Source: Salinimicrobium xinjiangense DSM 19287 (GTDB taxonomy: Bacteria > Bacteroidota > Bacteroidia > Flavobacteriales > Flavobacteriaceae). Taken from it: a stretch of 64,000 nucleotides of DNA. This document shows, piece after piece, positions 17,091-24,803 of the stretch (its first letter is position 1; the number at the start of each line of letters is the position of its first letter). A program made the translations under genes and the position numbers. The stretch lies in NCBI RefSeq assembly GCF_000423585.1, contig NZ_AUIG01000002.1, positions 124,001 through 188,000 of the forward strand, read 5' to 3'. The notes beneath the pieces were generated by a model, which did no database searches, was not told where the DNA came from, and saw only the letters and a list, made by a program, of their open reading frames with translations.

Positions 17091-18240
17091 TCTTTTGAGG
17101 TCTTTTCTTTTTGCGTTTGTTCTTGCGTTTCTTCTTGCCTGTGGTTCCCTGTTTATCAAAACGGGTAAGACTATCCTGTCCAACCACATCCTGGTAATCT
17201 TTCTTTGTTTCCTGCTGTAATTCTACGGCATATTCTTCAAGACTGTTAACGGGCTCCTTCTTAGAGTTCGCTGTAATGATCTTGTTAGCCTGCTCCACCG
17301 TCAAGGTATGCCAGTTGCTCCAGTCGCCTTCATATGCGTACCACAATAATCCCTTGAAAATGTCGATTTTCTGGCAGACTGCTGTACCTTTTTTAGTATG
17401 TAATTTGACTTCTGACTTCGGAAAATCCTTCAGAGCGTCGAGGTAAGTGTCCAGTTCATAATTAAGACAGCATTTTAATTTTCCGCACTGTCCTGCAAGC
17501 TTCTGAGGATTCAGGGAAAGCTGCTGATATCTTGCTGCGGAAGTATTCACGCTTCTAAAGTCGGTCAACCAGGTTGAACAGCATAATTCCCTTCCGCAGG
17601 AACCAATTCCTCCAAGACGGGAGGCTTCCTGCCTGAAGCCAATTTGCCGCATTTCAATGCGCGTGTTGAATTCTCTGGCGAATTCTTTGATAAGCTGGCG
17701 AAAATCAACTCTTTCTTCTGCAGTATAGTAGAAAGTTGCTTTTGAAGCATCACCCTGAAATTCAATATCACTAATCTTCATTTGAAGATTTAGCCTTATT
17801 GCAATCTCCCTGGCACGTACTTTCATTTTTTCCTCACGGTCACGAGCTTCCTGCCAGATATCAATATCACGCTGGGTAGCTTTCCGGTAGATCTTGAGTA
17901 CTTCAGCACTATCCTGGCGCACCTTTTTCTTTTTCATTTGAACGCGCACCAGTTCTCCCGCAAGAGAAATCACCCCAACATCATGGCCGGGAGCAGCTTC
18001 TGTGGCTACAACATCTCCTATACTAAGACTAAGATTTTCTGTGTTTTTGAAAAATTGTTTCCGCCCGTTCTTAAAACGAACCTCTACTATATTGAATGGC
18101 TCCATTCCCTGAGGAAGCTCCATATTTGATAACCAGTCGAAAACGGTGAGTTTGTTACAACCGTCGGTCCCACAGGTTCCGTTATTCTTACATCCTTTTG
18201 GCTGACCGTCCTTGCCGGTAGCACAACTACTACATCCCAT
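17083..18240 (-). CDS. ricT: RicT-like PSP1-domain protein with cysteine clusters
   Basis: A 385-residue protein whose PSP1 C-terminal domain spans about residues 105-190, with the signature cysteines CGRELCC and QCGKLKCC (about 215-260). In Bacillus, RicT (YaaT) works with RicA and RicF in an Fe-S complex that matures RNA with RNase Y. This protein has an additional Cys-rich N-terminus (MGCSSCATGKDG, then three more Cys before residue 30), a feature of the Bacteroidetes form. The lysine-rich C-terminus (K-K-K-R-K-N-K-R-K-K-K-R) may bind nucleic acid. It is first in the ricT-gldH-pbp1A operon. Confidence 0.88.
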   Translation of the reverse strand: MGCSSCATGKDGQPKGCKNNGTCGTDGCNKLTVFDWLSNMELPQGMEPFNIVEVRFKNGRKQFFKNTENLSLSIGDVVATEAAPGHDVGVISLAGELVRVQMKKKKVRQDSAEVLKIYRKATQRDIDIWQEARDREEKMKVRAREIAIRLNLQMKISDIEFQGDASKATFYYTAEERVDFRQLIKEFAREFNTRIEMRQIGFRQEASRLGGIGSCGRELCCSTWLTDFRSVNTSAARYQQLSLNPQKLAGQCGKLKCCLNYELDTYLDALKDFPKSEVKLHTKKGTAVCQKIDIFKGLLWYAYEGDWSNWHTLTVEQANKIITANSKKEPVNSLEEYAVELQQETKKDYQDVVGQDSLTRFDKQGTTGKKKRKNKRKKKRPQKND

Positions 18241-18357
18241 ATTTTATATATTGAAATTCTGGGAACAGAAAATCCTGCTCCCGAATTGTGTCTTAATTAA
18301 AAACTATTGAGGTAAATATACCATTATTTATGGAACGCACTCTTGAGAAACTAATTG

Positions 18358-19389
18358 TCAGTTTTTGTATTTAAGTACTTCAGATCTTCCTTTTTTAAAG
18401 ATCTTATTGCTATTGCCTTTACCTTTTCGCAATGCTTTTTGCTCTTCGTATGGCAGCGCTGCAATGTCCTTACATTCGGCTGAACAACATGTATTCATTT
18501 TTTCTGAACATTCCTCACACTGAATAAACAACAGGTGACAGGCTTCATTTGCACAGTTCACATGAGTGTCGCAAGGTTTGCCGCACTGGTGGCAGTTCGA
18601 GACAATATCCTCACTTATGCGCTCTCCCCTTCTATGGTCAAAAACAAAATTTTTCCCCAGAAATTTATTTTCCAGTTTCAGGTTTTGCACCTGTCGGGCA
18701 TACTCAATGATCCCTCCTTCCAGTTGATATACTCTCTTAAAGCCTTTGTGTTTGTAATAGGCGCTGGCTTTTTCACAGCGAATTCCCCCGGTGCAGTACA
18801 TCACAAGATTCTTGTCCTCTTTGTGATCTTTTATGTCTTCTTCAATAATGTCAAGACTGTCTCTAAAGGTGTCTACATCTGGAGTCATCGCTCCCTGGAA
18901 ATGGCCAATCTCGCTCTCGTAATGATTCCTCATGTCCACCAGGATCGTATTTGGATCATCAATAAGCTCATTAAAGGTCTTTGCATCAACATGTACACCT
19001 TTATTGGTCACATCAAAAGTCTCATCGTTAAGACCGTCGGCAAGAATTTTATCCCTAACCTTAATCTTTAGCTTCAGGAAAGATTTAATATCGTGTTCTA
19101 TGGCGATGTTAAGGCGTACGTTCTCCAGAAAATAGATTCCGTCGAGGAATTCTTTGAACTTTCCGAAGTTTTTGGCAGGAACAGAGAGTTGAGCATTAAT
19201 ACCTTCGTGAGCTACATAGATCCTCCCCAGGACTTCCATTTGGTCCCAGGCAATAAAGAGATGATTTCGGAAAAGTTCCGGATTTCCAATTTTGGCATAT
19301 TGATAGAAAGAGAGCGTTAACCGGTCTTCCCCGGCCTCCTCAAGTAATGCTTCCCTTTCTTTAGCGCTTAATTTATTGTACAGTTGCAT
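18358..19389 (-). CDS. trhO: tRNA uridine(34) hydroxylase TrhO (YceA-type rhodanese)
   Basis: Converts U34 of tRNA anticodons to 5-hydroxyuridine using oxygen. Architecture: N-terminal UPF0176 acylphosphatase-like domain, rhodanese domain with active-site cysteine in MYCTGGIRCEKASAYY (near residue 197), and a C-terminal Cys-rich segment (CHQCGKPC, CANEAC, CEEC, CC) that may bind zinc. At 343 residues the length fits the family. It reads away from recA; its promoter lies somewhere in the structured 367-base gap between them. Confidence 0.92.
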   Translation of the reverse strand: MQLYNKLSAKEREALLEEAGEDRLTLSFYQYAKIGNPELFRNHLFIAWDQMEVLGRIYVAHEGINAQLSVPAKNFGKFKEFLDGIYFLENVRLNIAIEHDIKSFLKLKIKVRDKILADGLNDETFDVTNKGVHVDAKTFNELIDDPNTILVDMRNHYESEIGHFQGAMTPDVDTFRDSLDIIEEDIKDHKEDKNLVMYCTGGIRCEKASAYYKHKGFKRVYQLEGGIIEYARQVQNLKLENKFLGKNFVFDHRRGERISEDIVSNCHQCGKPCDTHVNCANEACHLLFIQCEECSEKMNTCCSAECKDIAALPYEEQKALRKGKGNSNKIFKKGRSEVLKYKN

Positions 19390-19447
19390 GCTATACTAAT
19401 CATTTAAGGTTAAAGAATTTTGCGCAAAGATAAGGGATTAAATGAAA

Positions 19448-19481
19448 AAATGCCCGGATGTGATATCGGGGCATTTTTTTT
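19448..19481. terminator. Bidirectional intrinsic terminator upstream of trhO and recA
   Basis: Stem AAATGCCCGGAT (19448-19459) against ATCGGGGCATTT (19465-19476), with one G-G mismatch. Eight T follow on the plus strand (19474-19481) and six T on the minus strand (19450 downward). It is odd because both neighbouring genes start, rather than end, around it. It may end a small RNA or attenuate trhO. Confidence 0.7.
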
Positions 19482-19640
19482 CGAACGGCTAATTCGTTAT
19501 TAATACTTTTAATTCTTCAACTAAAAATAAGAATAACCTTAGCCGCCGTCCATTCGGCAGTTGCAGTTTAGGTTAACCACTGCAGAACTGCCGGAAATAT
19601 TTAAAATAATAGTTCTTTTTAAAAACTTCATAAAAGTTTA
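19482..19640 (-). ncRNA. Candidate structured RNA between trhO and recA
   Basis: The 367-base gap between the divergent starts of trhO and recA has no credible reading frame. It contains a long stem-loop (CGGCAGTTGCAG at 19555-19566 against CTGCAGAACTGCCG at 19580-19593: eight pairs, a two-base bulge, four pairs) with a GGTTAACC palindrome in its loop, then GCCG/CGGC pairing that competes with it. On the minus strand this ends at the terminator at 19448-19481. I see no convincing promoter, so this is a candidate only; the boundaries are approximate. Confidence 0.25.
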
Positions 19641-19756
19641 TAGTTGGTTTACCTAATAGATGCGCAAAAGCATGAAAGGTTGCGTATTAATTTTATGCAC
19701 AATTAAAAACTTATAGTATTTTAGCAGCACTATCATATAAAAAGAAGCCGAATTAA

Positions 19757-20770
19757 ATGAGCAACGAGAAAGAAAGAGAAGCAAAATTAAAAGCCCTGAA
19801 ACTCACCCTTGACAAAATGGATAAAACCTACGGAAAGGGGACCGTAATGAAGATGAGTGACCAGAGTGTTCTGGATGTGGATGTGATCCCGAGTGGATCT
19901 TTAGGTCTTGATCTGGCACTTGGAGTTGGAGGATATCCACGGGGAAGAGTGATTGAAATATACGGGCCCGAATCTTCAGGAAAAACCACTTTAACACTTC
20001 ACGCTATAGCCGAAGCTCAAAAAGCAGGAGGAATTGCTGCATTTATTGATGCAGAACATGCGTTTGACCGTTTTTACGCCGAAAAACTTGGTATTGATCT
20101 GGAAAACCTAATTATATCCCAGCCGGACAATGGAGAGCAGGCACTGGAAATAACAGACAACCTTATTCGTTCGGGAGCTATTGATATTATCGTAATCGAT
20201 TCTGTTGCTGCTTTGACTCCAAAATCTGAGATTGAGGGTGAAATGGGGGATTCAAAAATGGGATTACACGCCCGGCTTATGTCTCAGGCACTGCGAAAGT
20301 TAACAGCTTCTATAAGCAAAACTCATTGTACCGTCATCTTCATTAATCAGTTGAGAGAGAAGATTGGGGTGATGTTCGGTAATCCTGAAACCACAACCGG
20401 TGGTAACGCGCTTAAGTTCTATGCTTCTATTAGACTGGACATTCGTCGTTCTACACAAATTAAGGACAGCAACAGTGAAGTGCAGGGGAATAAGACCAGA
20501 GTTAAAGTTGTAAAGAACAAGGTTGCTCCTCCTTTTAAGACTGCCGAATTTGATATCATGTATGGGGAAGGAGTTTCTAAAATAGGTGAGATCATTGATA
20601 TAGGCGTGGATTACGAGATCATCAAGAAAAGTGGGTCGTGGTTTAGTTATGAAGACACAAAACTAGGACAGGGTCGTGATGCAGTGAAGATGCTGCTCAA
20701 GGATAATCCAGATCTTATGGAAGAGCTCGAAACAAAAATTGTGGCCGCAATGAAGGTCGCAAAAGCATAA
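19757..20770 (+). CDS. recA: Recombinase RecA
   Basis: DNA strand-exchange ATPase of homologous recombination and the SOS response. Walker A is GPESSGKTT (about residues 70-78), Walker B is [14 protein letters not shown], and loop L1/L2 sequences ([44 protein letters not shown]) are intact. Its 337 residues make a full-length protein with the short C-terminal tail usual in flavobacteria. It stands alone: structured non-coding DNA lies upstream, and a strong terminator starts 12 bases after the stop. I found no clear LexA-type operator in front of it. Confidence 0.98.
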   Translation: MSNEKEREAKLKALKLTLDKMDKTYGKGTVMKMSDQSVLDVDVIPSGSLGLDLALGVGGYPRGRVIEIYGPESSGKTTLTLHAIAEAQKAGGIAAFIDAEHAFDRFYAEKLGIDLENLIISQPDNGEQALEITDNLIRSGAIDIIVIDSVAALTPKSEIEGEMGDSKMGLHARLMSQALRKLTASISKTHCTVIFINQLREKIGVMFGNPETTTGGNALKFYASIRLDIRRSTQIKDSNSEVQGNKTRVKVVKNKVAPPFKTAEFDIMYGEGVSKIGEIIDIGVDYEIIKKSGSWFSYEDTKLGQGRDAVKMLLKDNPDLMEELETKIVAAMKVAKA

Positions 20771-20782
20771 AATTTTATTAAA

Positions 20783-20808
20783 ATCCCGGAAATCTCCGGG
20801 ATTTTTTC
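20783..20808 (+). terminator. recA: recA intrinsic terminator
   Basis: Perfect stem ATCCCGGA (20783-20790), loop AATC, TCCGGGAT (20795-20802), followed by TTTTTTC. It lies 12 bases past the recA stop. Confidence 0.92.
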
Positions 20809-20936
20809 TTTTTGGGCGCAACCAATCACCACTTTCTGCATCTCTTAATTAAAGACCCCAACTACCAATGCAGTTATGGAAGAACGATGCCTGTTTTTTA
20901 TATCCACAACCTACTGTGGCAGCAGCATTGGAAAAA

Positions 20937-21025
20937 GGGAAAATTTAAAGGCTAATTCCCCCGGAAGTTCGCGATCCTCTCATGGATCCCGAACTTCCTT
21001 TTTTTTTAAAGCCTTTACATTTCCC
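20937..21025. other. Nested long hairpin in the recA-sigma factor gap
   Basis: An inner stem of 15 positions with one mismatch (GGAAGTTCGCGATCC, 20963-20977, against 20984-20998) is followed by nine T (20999-21007). It is enclosed by an outer stem pairing GGGAAA and AAAGGCT (20937-20953) with AGCCTTT and TTTCCC (21010-21025). The inner part alone looks like a strong terminator, yet no coding gene reads into it after the recA terminator. It could end a small RNA from 20810-20960, be a transposable hairpin repeat, or regulate the sigma-factor gene from the DNA level. The 418-base gap otherwise shows only the promoter at 21065. Confidence 0.5.
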
Positions 21026-21064
21026 ACTCAAAAAATGAATAATTTGCTGCAGCAGGAAATGCTT

Positions 21065-21098
21065 TTTGTTGCAGAACCAACTGAAATTCCTATATTTA
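21065..21098 (+). promoter_or_regulatory. Promoter of the ECF sigma factor gene
   Basis: TTTG (21065-21068), a 22-base spacer and TATATTTA (21091-21098; one base off TAnnTTTG). It predicts a transcript start near 21104, which rules out the longest reading frame (from 21066) for the sigma factor. Confidence 0.5.
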
Positions 21099-21188
21099 GA
21101 ATTCCGAAATGCCTTATCTGGCATGAGGATAGCAACAAAAAGGTGGTTTTCCTACCTCCATTTTTTAACAGCACTTAAATATTGGATA

Positions 21189-21731
21189 TTGAGCATCAAA
21201 CAACTCATACAAAAATGTAAAAAGCACGATATTAAAGCTCAGGAAGAGCTTTACAGGATGTTTGCGCACAAGTTATTTCCTGTATGTCTAAAATATTCTT
21301 CAACCTATCAACAGGCAGAAGACAACCTGCAGGACGCATTTTTAATGATTTTCAAAAGTATGCCTCAATATAAAAACAAAGGATCCTTTGAAGGCTGGAT
21401 GAAAAGAATTGTCATTAATACAGCCCTTCAAAAGTACCGGAAACAAACTGTTTTTGAAATCATTAGAGAAGACCATTATAAAGAGCCGGAAATTGAGATT
21501 GACGAAGATGACGTATCTGTTGACTATCTACTGGGAATCATACAGCAACTGCCAGATCGCTACCGGCAGGTGTTCAATCTATATGTACTCGACGGGTTTT
21601 CTCACAGGGAAATTGCCGAGATCATGAATATTACTACCGGTACTTCCAAATCAAATCTTGCCAGGGCAAGAGTAATTTTAAAAGAAAAAATAGAGTCGGG
21701 TCTATATAAAAAAACTGCCAGGTCTGTATAA
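21189..21731 (+). CDS. ECF-type RNA polymerase sigma factor
   Basis: A 180-residue sigma-70 family factor with region 2 (EELYRMFAHKLFPVC through GSFEGWMKRIVINTALQ) and region 4 (LPDRYRQVFNLYVLDGFSHREIAEIMN, helix-turn-helix). I place the start at TTG 21189, giving M-S-I-K-Q-L-I-Q-K-C-K-K-H-D, the usual N-terminus of this flavobacterial subgroup; the predicted promoter ends at 21098, and the only ATG between (21123) would add an unusual 22-residue leader. Its stop overlaps the next ATG (TAATG), so it is cotranscribed with its probable anti-sigma partner. The regulon is unknown; envelope stress is a guess. Confidence 0.85.
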   Translation: MSIKQLIQKCKKHDIKAQEELYRMFAHKLFPVCLKYSSTYQQAEDNLQDAFLMIFKSMPQYKNKGSFEGWMKRIVINTALQKYRKQTVFEIIREDHYKEPEIEIDEDDVSVDYLLGIIQQLPDRYRQVFNLYVLDGFSHREIAEIMNITTGTSKSNLARARVILKEKIESGLYKKTARSV

Positions 21732-23020
21732 TGAAAGAGAAGAAGTACATAGACAGGCTCTATCAGGAGAAGTTTCGGGAATTTGAAGCGGCTCCGAGAG
21801 ATGCTGTATGGAAATCTATTGCAGAAAAGCTTCAGCAGGAAGAACAACGAAGACCGGTTATAGCTCCGCTATGGCCAAGACTTGCCGGAGTTGCTGCTAT
21901 CCTGGCATTTCTGCTACTCATTGGAGAATGGATCCTGCCGGTGCAAAGAGGCACTTCTATAGTAAACCAGGATTCCGAAAGAACCACTACCCCACCTTCT
22001 GTTTCTCCTGCTAATACAAGATTGACGATAGTTCCGTCGGAAGTAGGGCAGAAATCAGAAATATCCATTAGTCTCAGTACAAATTCTATTTCGCAAATAT
22101 CTGAAGAAGAAAGAACACCTGTTAAGATCGCTTCTCTCGAAACAGGTGTCAAAAATGTCATTTTTGATACCCCTTCTCCCATAGCAGGTACAAACCTTCA
22201 AAAGGAAGCAACCTCCACGACGCCTGAAGCCGGTAAGAAATCATTACTCGATGTAATAGCAGAAAACGAAGAAGTTGAAATTGCAGCCACTTCTCCCAAA
22301 ACCAAATTTGAAGTTTCTACTCATGCAGCTCCCATTTACTATGGGAATTTGGGGAGAGGGAACTTTCTCGACCAAAGATTTAACAACAACAGCAGCGAAG
22401 GAGAGATCACTTATTCCTACGGAATTAATCTTGCTTATAATTTGAGTGATAAGATCAAGATACGTTCGGGTGTGAACAAGGTCAATATGAGTTATAACAC
22501 CGGAGGCGTAGCATACCAGGCAGTAGCCGGGGTTTCCGGGGCTGCTCCCCTAAAGAATGTGTCTCTTGAATCTGGGACCACCGTTACAAATGGCGCCGGA
22601 GATAAAATGTCAGGAAGGCAACCTACAGGAGGAACCCTTCGGAATCCTGCCGGCTTCCTCACTCGCGGCAACCTGAACCAGAAAATGGGTTTTATAGAGG
22701 TGCCTCTGGAGCTGGAATACAACCTGTTTGCTCATAAGTTTGAGCTCAACCTTATTGGAGGTGCCAGTACGCTATTCCTCGATGAGAATCAGGTCTCACT
22801 GGAATCTACCGGTATCTCTGCCGAAGGAAGGGCAAACAATATCAACAGCGTAAGCTTTAGTACTAATATAGGTTTTGGACTTGATTATAATCTTTCCAAT
22901 AAGTTTAAACTGAATCTGGAGCCAATGCTGAAATATCAGCTCAATACCTTCGATTCCTCAACCGAAAATGCGAAGCCGTATTACATTGGTGTTTATTCCG
23001 GTTTTAGCTATAAATTTTAG
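21731..23020 (+). CDS. Anti-sigma-like transmembrane protein fused to an outer-membrane beta-barrel domain
   Basis: A 429-residue protein with three parts. Residues 1-42 are soluble and charged (MKEKKYIDRLYQEKFREF) and probably touch the sigma factor. One helix follows (about 50-68, VAAILAFLLLIGEWIL), then a low-complexity Ser/Thr linker. The C-terminal half (from about 195, YYGNLGRGNFLDQRF) has the alternating pattern and terminal aromatic residue (GFSYKF) of a porin-family beta-barrel. One chain that spans both membranes is a layout I know from other flavobacterial sigma/anti-sigma pairs. The last 17 bases overlap plsC convergently, and a CAAAAATGTCATTTTTG palindrome lies inside the linker coding region. 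Confidence 0.75.
   Translation: MKEKKYIDRLYQEKFREFEAAPRDAVWKSIAEKLQQEEQRRPVIAPLWPRLAGVAAILAFLLLIGEWILPVQRGTSIVNQDSERTTTPPSVSPANTRLTIVPSEVGQKSEISISLSTNSISQISEEERTPVKIASLETGVKNVIFDTPSPIAGTNLQKEATSTTPEAGKKSLLDVIAENEEVEIAATSPKTKFEVSTHAAPIYYGNLGRGNFLDQRFNNNSSEGEITYSYGINLAYNLSDKIKIRSGVNKVNMSYNTGGVAYQAVAGVSGAAPLKNVSLESGTTVTNGAGDKMSGRQPTGGTLRNPAGFLTRGNLNQKMGFIEVPLELEYNLFAHKFELNLIGGASTLFLDENQVSLESTGISAEGRANNINSVSFSTNIGFGLDYNLSNKFKLNLEPMLKYQLNTFDSSTENAKPYYIGVYSGFSYKF
22149..22167. repeat. CAAAAATGnCATTTTTG palindrome, copy 2, inside a gene
   Basis: Perfect 9+1+9 palindrome (TCAAAAATG-T-CATTTTTGA) within the linker-coding part of the anti-sigma/beta-barrel gene. It encodes V-K-N-V-I-F-D without breaking the frame. 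Confidence 0.7.
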
Positions 23021-23759
23021 CTGAAGATTTCTCCTGAAGTTCCTGAAGAATTACTTCCCGTGTAGTTTCACGCAGTTCCTTTTTATTCTCCTGTGTCATC
23101 CCCGTTGTGGGAATGAACTCTTTGATCTTAACCCTCATCTTTCCGGGACTCCCTTTGGTGAAGATATATGGAAATCGTTTTTTGTTGTCATAAAATACGA
23201 TAGGAACAATAGGGATCTGGTGATCAATGGCCAGACGAAAAGCTCCGTCTTTAAATGAGTCAAGAATCAGAGAAGTGTCCTCTGGCACGCCACCTTCAGG
23301 AAATATGCAGATGCTTGTACCATTGTTCAGTCTCCGCTGGGCACTTTCGAAAACTTCTTTCCGGCTGCGTTGATTTCCGCGGTCAACCAGTATACAGGTG
23401 CGTTTATAGAAGTATCCAAAAAGGGGAATTTTCACCAGTTCTTTTTTTCCGACGAAAACAAAGGGATTATTAACCACCGCCAGCATGAGCATGATGTCTG
23501 TCATAGAGCTGTGGTTAGCCACCAGCATATAACTTTCACCCTTTACCAGCTTCTGTTCTCTCCTAATCATTGGATAAAACCCCATGCCTGCCAGTATAAA
23601 CATGGCCCACCAACGGGCAATCATGAAAAACTGCGGATAAAACTTTGTGCGGGAGGTAAACAATAATAAAAACGGGAAAAATACCAGAATGGGAATGGCC
23701 ATTAAAATATAGAACCATATTCTCCACAAGACAACCAGGAAAGACCTAAGTATGCGCAT
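23004..23759 (-). CDS. plsC: 1-acyl-sn-glycerol-3-phosphate acyltransferase
   Basis: Inner-membrane enzyme that acylates lysophosphatidic acid to phosphatidic acid in phospholipid synthesis. The HX4D catalytic motif is NHSSMTD (near residue 83) and the acceptor-binding motif is FPEGGVPED. Two hydrophobic N-terminal segments (about 5-28 and 35-60) anchor it. The ATG at 23759 (MRILRSFLVVLW) is used; the open frame runs 20 codons further upstream into the divergent trpS promoter. At 251 residues it is normal length. Its 3' end overlaps the beta-barrel gene by 17 bases. Confidence 0.92.
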   Translation of the reverse strand: MRILRSFLVVLWRIWFYILMAIPILVFFPFLLLFTSRTKFYPQFFMIARWWAMFILAGMGFYPMIRREQKLVKGESYMLVANHSSMTDIMLMLAVVNNPFVFVGKKELVKIPLFGYFYKRTCILVDRGNQRSRKEVFESAQRRLNNGTSICIFPEGGVPEDTSLILDSFKDGAFRLAIDHQIPIVPIVFYDNKKRFPYIFTKGSPGKMRVKIKEFIPTTGMTQENKKELRETTREVILQELQEKSSAKIYS

Positions 23760-23783
23760 ATCGCCCAAAAGTAGTGAATTGAA

Positions 23784-23814
23784 TTGAAGGTCTTCTGTAA
23801 AAAAGATACCTTTG
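23784..23814 (+). promoter_or_regulatory. trpS: Promoter of trpS
   Basis: TTG (23784-23786), a 20-base spacer and an exact -7 box TACCTTTG (23807-23814), 20 bases before the trpS ATG. It overlaps the leader region of divergent plsC. Confidence 0.7.
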
Positions 23815-23834
23815 TGCAAAAATACAGCAAGCTA

Positions 23835-24803
23835 ATGTCCAGAATACTTACGGGAGTACAAAGCACCGGCACTCCGCATCTTGGGAATATTTTAGGAGCT
23901 ATAATTCCGGCTATTGAAATGGCCAATGATCCTGAAAATGATTCCTTTTTATTTATAGCAAATTTACACACCCTAACCCAGATCAAGGATCCAAAAATAC
24001 TAAGGGAAAACACCTTATCTACTGCAGCCACCTGGCTCGCCTTTGGTCTTGATATCAATAAAACCGTTTTTTACCGGCAAAGTGACATTCCACAAGTCAC
24101 CGAATTGACCTGGTACCTCAACTGCTTTTTCCCGTACCAGAGACTTACTCTCGCACATTCTTTTAAGGACAAAGCCGACAGGTTAGAGGATGTGAACGCC
24201 GGACTTTTTGACTACCCGATCCTTATGGCTGCAGATATTCTGCTCTATGATGCAGAGATCGTACCGGTCGGGAAAGACCAGCTGCAGCATTTGGAAATGA
24301 CACGTGATGTGGCATCCCGGTTCCATGCGAAGATGGGAGAAACCTTTGTTATGCCCGATGCTAAAGTATCTGAAGAAACCATGTATGTCCCCGGAACAGA
24401 CGGAGAAAAAATGAGTAAGTCAAAGGGAAATATCGTCAACCTGTTTTTGCCGGACAAGCAGCTTCGGAAGCAGATCATGGCAATTCAAACAGACAGCACT
24501 CCTCTGGAAGATCCAAAAGACCCTGATACAGACAATGTTTTCAACATTTATAAACTAGTAGCGACTAAGGAGCAGACAGCAGAGATGCGCCAGAAATATG
24601 AAGCAGGAGGTTTTGGTTATGGCCATGCGAAACAGGCGCTTTATGAGCTGTTGATTACCAGGTTTGAAAAAGAAAGGGCACAGTACACTTTTTATATGGA
24701 AAACCCGGAAAAAGTTGAAGAAGCTCTTGCTTTTGGCGCAGAAAAAGCAAGAAAAGTGGCAAATAATGTACTTTCCAAAGTTCGTAAAAAATTAGGCTAT
24801 TAA
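23835..24803 (+). CDS. trpS: Tryptophanyl-tRNA synthetase
   Basis: Class I aminoacyl-tRNA synthetase charging tRNA-Trp. The HIGH-type motif appears as TGTPHLGN (residues 11-18) and KMSKS as GEKMSKSKGN (near residue 192). The ATG at 23835 (MSRILTGVQSTGTPH) is the family start and lies just past the promoter; 17 upstream codons of open frame fall in the promoter. The 322-residue length is normal. The stop overlaps the convergent dprA stop by four bases. Confidence 0.97.
   Translation: MSRILTGVQSTGTPHLGNILGAIIPAIEMANDPENDSFLFIANLHTLTQIKDPKILRENTLSTAATWLAFGLDINKTVFYRQSDIPQVTELTWYLNCFFPYQRLTLAHSFKDKADRLEDVNAGLFDYPILMAADILLYDAEIVPVGKDQLQHLEMTRDVASRFHAKMGETFVMPDAKVSEETMYVPGTDGEKMSKSKGNIVNLFLPDKQLRKQIMAIQTDSTPLEDPKDPDTDNVFNIYKLVATKEQTAEMRQKYEAGGFGYGHAKQALYELLITRFEKERAQYTFYMENPEKVEEALAFGAEKARKVANNVLSKVRKKLGY

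Noticed and set aside
16991-17189. Longer start for gldH upstream of 17090
   Set aside because: The extension lies within the ricT 3' end in another frame and would abolish the lipoprotein signal.
18535-19071. 178-codon open frame antisense to trhO
   Set aside because: It is the complement of a well-supported gene with intact rhodanese motifs; the antisense product has no recognisable pattern or promoter.
20876-21178. Plus-strand open frame of about 100 codons between recA and the sigma factor
   Set aside because: It runs through the nested hairpin and the sigma promoter, has an unnatural composition rich in Ser, Arg and Phe, and resembles no protein.
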